Below, piece by piece: positions 16,412-24,242 of a stretch of 64,000 bases of DNA. Origin of the DNA: Terriglobales bacterium. Its GTDB lineage: Bacteria > Acidobacteriota > Terriglobia > Terriglobales > Acidobacteriaceae. Location: contig DATHMF010000002.1 in assembly GCA_035487355.1 (NCBI GenBank), forward strand, positions 1 to 64,000, in the 5' to 3' direction. Positions within the stretch are counted from its first letter, which is position 1. The number at the start of each line of letters is the position of its first letter. The notes beneath the pieces are model-generated. The model was not told the DNA's origin. It did no database searches and was given only the letters and a program-made list of their open reading frames with translations. The position numbers and the translations under genes are program-made.

Positions 16412-19400
16412 ATGAAATCAGTCAAGCTGGTGCTCGTATCTGCAATCATTCTGGCGCAAAGCATTTTCATGATGGGTCAAGGCCAGCCCAACTTGTCAAA
16501 CGGAATTCCACCGCAAGGATCATATGACAGCAGCAGCGTGGATACCGTCAACCTCATGAACGGAAATCTTACGCTGCATATTCCATTGCCGGTTGACTAC
16601 CCGCAGCGGGGCAAGCTGGGGATCAAGTATTACATGGTCCTAAACTCGAAGACTTGGAAAGCGTACGACACCCCCAGCCCGGGACAGTGGCAGCCCACAT
16701 CCATATGCCAAACCGGGAGTACGCCACCGTTCAGTACGGGGCCGTGCGGGCAGGACTCATTGTTCGTAAGCACAGCCAGCTTTTCAATGACTAGGGTTTG
16801 GCAGAAAGTTTGGCCCGACGGCCAGTTCCCCAGCTACTCGGCCGGTACCCCTGACACGCTGGTCACCTGGGACGGCGCCGTACACCCCATCGGTGGAGAC
16901 AGCAGCGGCTACACCATACAAGTAAGCGGAGATGATGGTACTGGCGTCTACACCACTGCCACCATTATCGATCGCAATGGCACTCAGTATAGCGGCCAGT
17001 TTCCTACTGGTGGTATAGGTGAGTGTACGACGGATCCTGGCAACGGGCTGCCCGGCTCAACTCAAACCACTACCTGTATACAACAATGGAGCCTCAGCAG
17101 TGTCACAGACGTCAATGGAAACGTTCTCAACCCGCCCATAGCTATTCCCGGCATAGGCCCCCAGGGAGGAACCATGATTGCCGCTCATCTTGCCGCAGGC
17201 TCTGAGTCGGCAGGCTGCACGAGTGTTGCCGGCCCGATTTGGGTGTCTTATTTCAACTACCCCGCCCCCAATGGCCAAACCAACCAGATCAAGTTATGTT
17301 TTGCTACGTATCCGCAACTGGCCACTAGTTTTTCTCAGGCGGGTGTCCACCAGTTTCAGGATGCCTATTCAGGGCATCCCTTTCCCGGCCCCTGGCGCCA
17401 GCCCGTCTATTTGAGCAACGTCATTTTACCCGATAATACACAGTGGGCGATCAGCTATGACAGCTATGGGGAAGTCACGTCGCTCTCGACCCCCACCGGA
17501 GCCACGATCCAATACGGCTGGGGAGAAGGAACCTTCCCCGCTTGCAATGTGGCTGGGAACGACATCACCAAGGTCAGCCGCGCCGTACAGTCGCGGACCA
17601 TGACCGATGTTAACGGACACGTTTTTACCTCGAACTACCAATGGAGTCCGCAAGCCGGTGACGGGACTTTGAGCCACACTATGACCGATCCCTCAGGCAA
17701 TGACGCAGTTCATACCTTCGTCGATCTTACCGCCACGTGGATTACGCCATCATGCGATTTTCGCGAGACCCGCACCGTGTCTTACCAGGGGAGCGGAGGG
17801 AGCCGAACGCCCCTGAAGCAGGTGGATACGACCTGGTTAAACAGCCGTTTCGGCGGCGCCTACGGCGTGCCAAGCGATGTGAAGACCACGTTGTTCCCTA
17901 GTCAGAAAGTGAGCTTGGTTCACACCGACTACGCTCCCAGCTTACCCTTTCTCAATCTGGTAACGTCGCAAAAGACGTATGACTGGGGTCAAGGTGCCCC
18001 CGGCGCGCTGCTGCGGGAGCAGGATACCGTCTATCAGTGGCAAAAGGACAGCCGCTATTTGACAGCCAACATGCTCGACCTGCCGGCATCAACAATCGTC
18101 GTCAGCCCGATCGCGGCCAACAATATCAAGAGCAGCTGCCCGGTAGACGGCGCCGGCACACTCAAAGCTTGCATGGCAGAAACCGACTCCATCTACGATG
18201 AACCGGCCTACCTGACCAATTATGAAGGCACGGTCGGTGCCCTGCCTGCAGGCAGTCACGTGGCGGCGCCGAATCCCGTGCGCGGCAATCCCACCACAGT
18301 GAGCAAGTGGCTCAACACCGGTGGCTCCGTCGCCAGCCACACCAATTGGTATGACACAGGAGAGGTGTATCAATCCACCGATCCCGGCGGGCACACCACC
18401 ACGTACAGCTATGACCTGGCATATAAAGGGATGCTGCCAACGAAGATCTGCAACGCTAGGAACCAGTGCAGCAGCTCGACGTATGATGTCAACACCGGCC
18501 TGCTCACTAGTAGTACCGACGTCAACGCCGGCTACCCGGCTATCGGAACCACTCCCGGCGATCCGGCCCACACAACTTCCTTCAGTTACGATGCTCTCAA
18601 GCGGCTGACCTCAAACGTGCAGCCGGCTGACCTGAACGGCAATCAGCCGACATCGACCTTCGCGTATCCCGAAGTGAGCACCATTGAGCAGCTCAAGGCG
18701 ATCACCACCAGCATGAATGACAGCCTGACCACGCACTTTGATGGTTTTGGTCACGCCACGCGTACAGAACACGTGACACCCAGCGGCACGATCCTGGCAG
18801 ACGTGGCCTACGACGGTATGGATCACGTGATCAGCACGACCAATCCCTATCTCACCACTGGGGATGCGACTTACGGCGTTAGTCAGACCGTGTACGATGG
18901 CGCAGGCCGGGCCACAAGCGCCACCGAGCAGGACAACAGCATCAGGACCGTGGACTACAGCGGCGGCAACTGCATTGTGGCCACGGATGAAGCAGGGAAG
19001 CAGCGCAGGAGTTGCACTGATGCTCTACGTCGGCTGATTGAGGTGGACGAGCCCGGAATCGGCACCGCCGGGACGCCAGCGTCGGGTAGCTTGAACGTAA
19101 GCGGTAGCCTGCGGAACTTGTCGGGATCTACGCCCACGCCAGGTACGGGCTCGGTAGCCTTGACCGGCAGCGAGCAAAGCAAAGCTGCGACACCGGCTAA
19201 GCCAGCCAGCGGGAGTGTCACGATTACAGGTTCGGATCAGTCGGTTACTTCAGGCGGCGATCGCTACTGCGCGGTGTACAACGAGAATGGCGACTGCGTG
19301 GATTGGGAATTCAATCCTCCTACCACCACCTATGATTGGGGCACAGTATCCATCACGGTCAATGGCTTTACGAAATCAGTTTCCTATGACCAGTCCAGCA

Positions 19401-22400
19401 CGCAGTCTTCCATCCCTGCTGCGCTAGCCAGCGCTTTCAATGCTGATACGACATCTCCGGTGACGGCTTCGGTCACAAGCAATACCGTCATGCTGACTGC
19501 CAAAGTCGCTGGGACAGGGGGTAACAGCTACGCGCTCTCTGTAACATCCTCAACCGGCGACCCAACCGACTTCAGCGCGGCCTCCTTTGGCGGATCTGCC
19601 TCCGGCGCCACTCTTTCCGGCGGCGCTAACGCCGGTCCCACGATCTATGACTCCGGAGCCTGCTCCATCACAATTGCCGGCACGCTCTATAGCACGTCTT
19701 TTGGCCAATGGGACACCCCCAACACCATCGCGGCAAGGCTGTCCGGTATCGTTAACAGCGGTAGTCTGGTTTCGGACACGGCTTCGGGAACCACCGAATC
19801 TTTAATCGCCAAGATTGGCGGGACTGCCAGCAACTATACCCTCGCTGCGACTTGCACGCACGATTCCGCAAATTTCAGTACGGGGTCATTTGCCGCTAGC
19901 ACTTCCGGCTCCAGTCTCGCCGGGGGGACCAACGCCGGTCCGCCTAGCGTGGACTCAGGCACGGTCACGCTAAGCATCGGATCCACGACCAGCGTTACCG
20001 CTTGCTATGGGCCGAGCGGAAGTTGCGCTCCGGTCAGCGGCTGTGCCACCGGAGCTAGTACGGCCTCCCAGGTGGCCTGCGTTCTGGGGCAGGGCCTTAG
20101 CGTATCTGGCTCCCCGGTGACGCCCACCGTTTCCGGCTCCAGCATTTCCATGGTCTTCAAGAACGTGGGCTTGGCCGGCAACGTCGCGGTGAATGTGGTT
20201 TCCAGCCCGGCACAGCCTGGCGTTTTTCCCGGCGGCTCCTTTAGCGGCAGCGCCACGCTCAGCGGGGGAGCGGATCCGGTTCCGCCAAGCCTGCAGAATC
20301 CTTACGTGACGCTTTACAGCTACGACGCTTTGGGCAACCTGCTGCGTGTGGACCAGCAGGGCACCGCGCCCTCCGACAGTACCAAGTGGCGCACGCGGCT
20401 GTCTACTTACGATTCGCTCTCGCGGCTGCTCACCGCCTACAACCCCGAGTCGGGAACAGTCAGCTACAGCTACGATGCTGACGGCAACGTGCTGCAAAAG
20501 ACCTCACCCGCAGCCAACCAGACGGGATCGGCCACGCAGACCATCAGCTACTGCTATGACCAACTGCACCGCCTTACGGGAATAGCGTACTTGGCTCAGG
20601 CCTGTCCGCTCACATCGCCCGTGATCAGCTACACCTACGACGCTGGCGCAAACGCCATAGGACACCTCAGTTCGATGACCGACCAGGCCGGTACGGCCAC
20701 GTACAGCTACGATGCTCCGGGCCGGTTGATCAGTGAGCAGCGTACGATCGCGGGAGTGACCAAGGCCATCAGCTACGATTACAACTTGGATGACTCCATC
20801 AAGGCAGTGCATTATCCCAGTGGTCGCGTGGTGAATTACACGTACAATTCAGCCAGACAGCCGCTGACCGCCACCGATGCCAACGGCACGCAGTATGTGA
20901 GCAACGCAACGTTTTATCCGAACGGTACGGAATACCAGCGGTGGATGCCCAATATTTACTTCCGCACCGATCTCAACAAACGCCTTCAGACTGCCGGGTA
21001 TTACTCCGATAATGGGCAGGTCACCAGCTACTACATGAGCAAGACCTACTTCTACAACGACGGGCACAATAACCGCGATGTGCTGTCTATCATCAACAAC
21101 AAGGACACTAACCGAACACAAATCTACACCTACGATGCCTTGAACCGGCTGACATCAGGCTCGTCGCAGAGCAGCACTGGCCCCACCTCCTGGGGCGAGA
21201 ATTACACCATTGATGCCTGGGGTAACCTGCAGATTTCGCCCATGGCCGGAAAGGCCCATGGCGGTAATTTCCAGTGCGCCGGCGACGCCAACAACCGGGC
21301 CAACTGCCTGGTTTACGATGCTGCCGGCAATCTCTCCGCTTATCAGTTTGCCCAATACACCTACGATCCTGAGAACCGCTTGCAGGGCACGGCTGGATTC
21401 ACATACACCTACGATGGAGACGGGCAGCGCGTGCTCAAGTCCCAGGGCGGCACGCCAAGCAAGCGCTACTGGTCGATGTTCGGCCATACCCTCGCAGAAG
21501 GCGACGGCGCGGGTAACATCAGCTCAGAGTATGTATTCTTTGACGGCGATCTTGTGGCCCGAATCGATCTCGCCAACAACTCGGCGCACTACTACCTCTC
21601 CGATCACCTGAAATCCACCAGCATAGTGGTGACGGCGGCAGGAACCATCGAGGAAGAATCGGATTACTCTGGGTTCGGGACGGAATTCTCCCTTACCAGC
21701 GGCGCCAATCGCTACAAGTTTGAGGGGAATGAAACCGATACCGAATCCCAGTTGGATTACTTCGGCCCCCGCTATTACGCCAGCATGCTGGGTCGCTTTA
21801 CCTCGGCAGATTGGTCCGAGAAGCCGGTTCCTGTTCCCTATGCGGAGTTCCGCGATCCGCAATCGCTCAACCTTTACAGTATCTCGCGCAACCGGCCCAC
21901 GGTGATGCGTGACGACGGCCATGAAGACATCGCCGGAGGCGACCATCCTACGGTCACCACTAATCCAGACGGCTCAAAAACCTCGACAGAGACGGTTAAG
22001 ACTACTGAAATAACCAAGCCGGTCTCTCTGGGGAATGGCAATTGGCAGACCCAGGTCATCACCACTACCACAACCTACTCGGCTACGTTCGATGCGTACA
22101 ATAACCTGATGCCCGGTACCGCGACCCAGGAACAGAACTTCACAGTCCAGAACTTTGTGAATGGGCAAGCGCAGGGTCCCGCCGAGAACGTACCGGGACC
22201 CGGTAAGCAGCCGCTAAATCCAAGAGACCCGGAGGTTGCAGTGTTGCAAAAGGCTGCTGCAACGTTTTTCAACCGCAGCGTCGGAGATGACCTGAACAAA
22301 GCATCCGACGTGGCGGGCCCAGCTGGAAAGGTCATGAAACCGGTCGGCGCGATCGCCAACTTCTTCAACGTCACCTACATGACTTTGGTTGCATGGGGAC

Positions 22401-22510
22401 ACACGATTGCCGCTGCCGAATGTAACTGTGACCCGCGAGATCTTCCACCCGGTCCTGGCATCACCGTAGTACCCGATGATCAGCAGCAGCCACCGCCGAA
22501 GAAGCCGTGA
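16412..22510 (+). CDS. Secreted RHS/YD-repeat protein with internal three-copy insert
   Basis: This 2,032-residue protein has a signal peptide (LVLVSAIILAQSIFMMGQ). The N-terminal region (about 25-700) includes the LPVDYPQRGKLGIKY segment seen in acidobacterial RHS proteins, followed by many YD repeats (TTYSYDLAYKG, TLYSYDALGNLLRVD, ISYDYNLDDSIKAV). The RHS core ends with YYLSDHLKSTSIV, YFGPRYYASMLGRFTSADW and DPQSLNLYSISRNRP (residues about 1730-1825). The repeats form a cocoon-like shell in known RHS proteins. Residues about 890-1290 are an insertion containing GSxxxTGSxQS linkers and three roughly 100-residue modules each closing with LSGGANAGP-like turns. The last 200 residues are unrelated to the core, contain a hydrophobic helix and end in a proline-rich tail; they resemble a variable C-terminal cargo but no toxin fold was recognised and no immunity gene follows. 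Confidence 0.88.
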   Translation: MKSVKLVLVSAIILAQSIFMMGQGQPNLSNGIPPQGSYDSSSVDTVNLMNGNLTLHIPLPVDYPQRGKLGIKYYMVLNSKTWKAYDTPSPGQWQPTSICQTGSTPPFSTGPCGQDSLFVSTASFSMTRVWQKVWPDGQFPSYSAGTPDTLVTWDGAVHPIGGDSSGYTIQVSGDDGTGVYTTATIIDRNGTQYSGQFPTGGIGECTTDPGNGLPGSTQTTTCIQQWSLSSVTDVNGNVLNPPIAIPGIGPQGGTMIAAHLAAGSESAGCTSVAGPIWVSYFNYPAPNGQTNQIKLCFATYPQLATSFSQAGVHQFQDAYSGHPFPGPWRQPVYLSNVILPDNTQWAISYDSYGEVTSLSTPTGATIQYGWGEGTFPACNVAGNDITKVSRAVQSRTMTDVNGHVFTSNYQWSPQAGDGTLSHTMTDPSGNDAVHTFVDLTATWITPSCDFRETRTVSYQGSGGSRTPLKQVDTTWLNSRFGGAYGVPSDVKTTLFPSQKVSLVHTDYAPSLPFLNLVTSQKTYDWGQGAPGALLREQDTVYQWQKDSRYLTANMLDLPASTIVVSPIAANNIKSSCPVDGAGTLKACMAETDSIYDEPAYLTNYEGTVGALPAGSHVAAPNPVRGNPTTVSKWLNTGGSVASHTNWYDTGEVYQSTDPGGHTTTYSYDLAYKGMLPTKICNARNQCSSSTYDVNTGLLTSSTDVNAGYPAIGTTPGDPAHTTSFSYDALKRLTSNVQPADLNGNQPTSTFAYPEVSTIEQLKAITTSMNDSLTTHFDGFGHATRTEHVTPSGTILADVAYDGMDHVISTTNPYLTTGDATYGVSQTVYDGAGRATSATEQDNSIRTVDYSGGNCIVATDEAGKQRRSCTDALRRLIEVDEPGIGTAGTPASGSLNVSGSLRNLSGSTPTPGTGSVALTGSEQSKAATPAKPASGSVTITGSDQSVTSGGDRYCAVYNENGDCVDWEFNPPTTTYDWGTVSITVNGFTKSVSYDQSSTQSSIPAALASAFNADTTSPVTASVTSNTVMLTAKVAGTGGNSYALSVTSSTGDPTDFSAASFGGSASGATLSGGANAGPTIYDSGACSITIAGTLYSTSFGQWDTPNTIAARLSGIVNSGSLVSDTASGTTESLIAKIGGTASNYTLAATCTHDSANFSTGSFAASTSGSSLAGGTNAGPPSVDSGTVTLSIGSTTSVTACYGPSGSCAPVSGCATGASTASQVACVLGQGLSVSGSPVTPTVSGSSISMVFKNVGLAGNVAVNVVSSPAQPGVFPGGSFSGSATLSGGADPVPPSLQNPYVTLYSYDALGNLLRVDQQGTAPSDSTKWRTRLSTYDSLSRLLTAYNPESGTVSYSYDADGNVLQKTSPAANQTGSATQTISYCYDQLHRLTGIAYLAQACPLTSPVISYTYDAGANAIGHLSSMTDQAGTATYSYDAPGRLISEQRTIAGVTKAISYDYNLDDSIKAVHYPSGRVVNYTYNSARQPLTATDANGTQYVSNATFYPNGTEYQRWMPNIYFRTDLNKRLQTAGYYSDNGQVTSYYMSKTYFYNDGHNNRDVLSIINNKDTNRTQIYTYDALNRLTSGSSQSSTGPTSWGENYTIDAWGNLQISPMAGKAHGGNFQCAGDANNRANCLVYDAAGNLSAYQFAQYTYDPENRLQGTAGFTYTYDGDGQRVLKSQGGTPSKRYWSMFGHTLAEGDGAGNISSEYVFFDGDLVARIDLANNSAHYYLSDHLKSTSIVVTAAGTIEEESDYSGFGTEFSLTSGANRYKFEGNETDTESQLDYFGPRYYASMLGRFTSADWSEKPVPVPYAEFRDPQSLNLYSISRNRPTVMRDDGHEDIAGGDHPTVTTNPDGSKTSTETVKTTEITKPVSLGNGNWQTQVITTTTTYSATFDAYNNLMPGTATQEQNFTVQNFVNGQAQGPAENVPGPGKQPLNPRDPEVAVLQKAAATFFNRSVGDDLNKASDVAGPAGKVMKPVGAIANFFNVTYMTLVAWGHTIAAAECNCDPRDLPPGPGITVVPDDQQQPPPKKP
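19316..20285 (+). repeat. Three degenerate in-frame modules inside the RHS gene
   Basis: Three consecutive segments of about 100 codons (about 19325-19640, 19641-19940 and 19941-20285) share the order YDSG(T/A)-VSI-x-V/I-x-G, an alternating small-residue region, a TAKVAGTGGNSY/IAKIGGTASNY strand and a closing LSGGANAGP, LAGGTNAGP or LSGGADPVP turn. They interrupt the YD-repeat region and look like Ig-like or phage-tail-like beta modules. Confidence 0.7.
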
Positions 22511-22535
22511 TGCAGGCGGAGGACGGGACAGGTGG

Positions 22536-22567
22536 CCCCGCCCTTTCGCGGTGCGAAGGGCGGGGGT
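22536..22567 (+). terminator. GC-rich hairpin after the RHS gene
   Basis: CCCCGCCCTTTCGC pairs with GCGAAGGGCGGGG (one bulged base) across a three-base loop, 26 bp after the RHS stop codon. It lacks a clean T-tract (GTATTTG), so termination is likely but not certain. Confidence 0.55.
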
Positions 22568-22571
22568 ATTT

Positions 22572-22592
22572 GAAGCTCGAAATCTAAGACTG
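22572..22592. repeat. Degenerate heptamer array 1
   Basis: Three seven-base units (GAAGCTC, GAAATCT, AAGACTG) resemble the arrays at 23178 and 24200. Confidence 0.4.
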
Positions 22593-22990
22593 ATTTTCTG
22601 GTAGCTGGCAGCTGTCAAGCAACCGCAAAGACTTTCGCCACGGATTAACCCGGATTGAAAAGCAAGCTCCGGCACACGAAGCCCAGTGCTGGCCGCTGAC
22701 TGATATCAATCTGGTATCAAATTATTGCTTCTTCAGAAACTGCGGGCAATACTTGTGCTAGACGTGTGTTTAGGTTAAGCATTCCAGAATGCTGGGCTTT
22801 TTGTAGTCCTTTAGGTCTTTGAAAATTCTGTTGCTGTAGATTCAAAAGGTTGAGCGGACGTAAGCAGCCTGGCACTTGGCCTGCTCCGGCTGGCCGTGGG
22901 AGCTTGCAACTTGAGCCGTTTTCGCGGTTTCTGAGCCGCGAGGCGAAATCCTGAGGCGAAGCCGAAGGATCTGTTCCTTTGCAACCCGGA

Positions 22991-23105
22991 GCTGTTTTTA
23001 AACTACCAGCAAGTCCCCCGCCCCAAATTGATTTTGGCCAATAATGACGCGGGTCAGACGCCTTTTTGGGCACTTCAGACACAAGCTAGCAAGTGGGGTG
23101 GGGAG
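22991..23105. repeat. Foldback interspersed repeat, copy 1
   Basis: This copy begins CTGTTTTTAAACTACCAGCA and ends near AGCTAGCAAGTGGGGTGGGG. It is about 75 percent identical by eye to copy 2. Its ends are complementary: CCCCGCCCC (23016-23024) pairs with GGGGTGGGG (23095-23103). It has no open reading frame shared with copy 2. Confidence 0.7.
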
Positions 23106-23124
23106 GCGCACAAAATCCTCTGAA

Positions 23125-23155
23125 AATCCGCGTCGATCTGCGTCCATCTGCGGCG
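23125..23155. repeat. Ten-base tandem repeat
   Basis: Three units of about ten bases (TCCGCGTCGA, TCTGCGTCCA, TCTGCGGCGA) lie between the two foldback repeats. Similar ATCTGCGTC-type tandems are scattered non-coding repeats in many environmental bacteria. Confidence 0.55.
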
Positions 23156-23177
23156 AAAGCTTTTGCGGTTGTTTTTT

Positions 23178-23205
23178 GAAACTCGAAACTTGAAACCTGA
23201 AACTG
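23178..23205. repeat. Heptamer array 2
   Basis: Four tandem seven-base units (GAAACTC, GAAACTT, GAAACCT, GAAACTG) directly precede foldback repeat copy 2. Confidence 0.65.
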
Positions 23206-23312
23206 TTCTTAAACTACCCAGCTAGTCCCCCACTTCAGATCGATTTTCGCCAGTAATGACGGGGGACAGACGCGATTTTGGGCACTTCAAAACACAAGCT
23301 AGCAAGTGGGGG
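23203..23312. repeat. Foldback interspersed repeat, copy 2
   Basis: This second copy of the element at 22991 shares the TTAAACTACC(C)AGC start, GATTTT(C/G)GCCA, CAGACGC, TTTTGGGCACTTCA and CAAGCTAGCAAGTGGGG blocks. Its ends pair as CCCCCACTT (23227-23235) with AAGTGGGGG (23304-23312). The pairing bases differ from copy 1, yet complementarity is kept. Confidence 0.7.
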
Positions 23313-23556
23313 GATACTACCGTATTTTGCCCGATAAAGACATATATCATATATAAGGATGGGTTTGAGTAAGAGCAAAGAATACTGCGATCCACTACTT
23401 TCCAACCTCATGTATGTCATTGATTGTCAGTGGCTTAATACCCCATGGACTACTCCAAGTAATGGGGTGGGGGGCACTGATAAATCTGGACGGACGGGGC
23501 CATCGGCCTAAGCTTCCCACACGCGCTGCGCGGTGGTTGATACAAATTCCAGCTTC

Positions 23557-23874
23557 TCACTCTTCATCCAGCGGGACCGCGGTGCTGGGTCGCTGCCGTA
23601 CCCAGCACACACTGTGGCTGCCGCATTTGTGGGCTTCAAACATGCGCCGGATACGGTGCGGTACTTCGCAGTCGTAATCGTCTGCATGACGCTCAGATTC
23701 GCTGAGGTCAAAGCGGAGTCCGCACACGGAACACTCCCAACCCATGGTGTACTTCTGCAACAACTTATGGGGTAGAAGGTTGCGTGTGGTGTGTTGCTGG
23801 ATATTGGGGTCCGGAAATCGGCTGTCTGGAATTTGGTTGCTTGGAAGTGGGCTGTTCGGGAAGTGGCGTTCCAT
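23557..23874 (-). CDS. Small cysteine-rich (zinc-ribbon-like) protein
   Basis: The conserved-looking core MGWECSVCGLRF, then HADDYDC and FEAHKCG, forms a CxxC plus HxC-type pattern that could bind one zinc ion. Similar short proteins of the form WxCxxC...FxxHKC occur in Acidobacteria with no known role. Two starts are possible: ATG 23874, with GGAG eight bases upstream (105 residues, but the added N-terminus is translated from a 15-bp degenerate tandem repeat), or ATG 23745, giving a compact 62-residue protein with a weak ribosome-binding site. I favour the shorter form as the functional domain. The gene stands alone amid repeats. Confidence 0.5.
   Translation of the reverse strand: MERHFPNSPLPSNQIPDSRFPDPNIQQHTTRNLLPHKLLQKYTMGWECSVCGLRFDLSESERHADDYDCEVPHRIRRMFEAHKCGSHSVCWVRQRPSTAVPLDEE
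23806..23872. repeat. Degenerate 15-bp tandem repeat
   Basis: Units such as CTGTCTGGAATTTGG, TTGCTTGGAAGTGGG and CTGTTCGGGAAGTGG follow one another. They encode a repetitive, low-information N-terminus if the small cysteine-rich gene starts at 23874. Confidence 0.55.
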
Positions 23875-24242
23875 GTCTAGTTCTCCGGGGAAAGAGGTTT
23901 TCGACCCGGATACTATAACTCCGTATCCATATATAGTGCGATATATGCGGCCCGTCTTTGGTACAGGTCCTTCTGGCGATAGGGCATAGTACTATCGTGC
24001 AGACAGGTGGCGTTACTTTCCAGCTTCTGGCATCTGCCGCGGGTCGAGTGCCTAACCGGTTGAACGCTCTGGCCACTTTTTTCTGAGCTCAGCCAGAAAG
24101 GCGGCCCGGTCATGAAACCCAGGCATTCTCGAATGCCGTCTTGCCAAAAGCAGTTGCCGGTTGTCAGTAAGAACAACCGCAAAATTTCGGGTTGCTTTTG
24201 AAACTTGAAATCCGAAACTCGAAACTGTCTTCTGGTTGTGGC
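23875..24242. other. Intergenic region before the GH3 xylosidase gene
   Basis: No gene is recognised in these 368 bp. It contains AT-rich ATATATAGTGCGATATATG (about 23931-23949), which could be promoter material, and the third heptamer array at 24200. Confidence 0.35.
24200..24227. repeat. Heptamer array 3
   Basis: Four units (GAAACTT, GAAATCC, GAAACTC, GAAACTG) mirror the array at 23178. The long open frame of the GH3 gene reads through this array, which is one reason to place the true start downstream. Confidence 0.6.

Noticed and set aside
22717..23420. Two minus-strand frames sharing EVPKxASxPRHYW as a duplicated gene
   Set aside because: The shared peptide is an antisense reading of the foldback repeat; frames are not conserved across the copies.
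22511..24242. CRISPR array or transposon in the repeat-rich interval
   Set aside because: Repeats are few, degenerate and not separated by uniform spacers; no transposase or terminal inverted repeats enclosing a gene were found.
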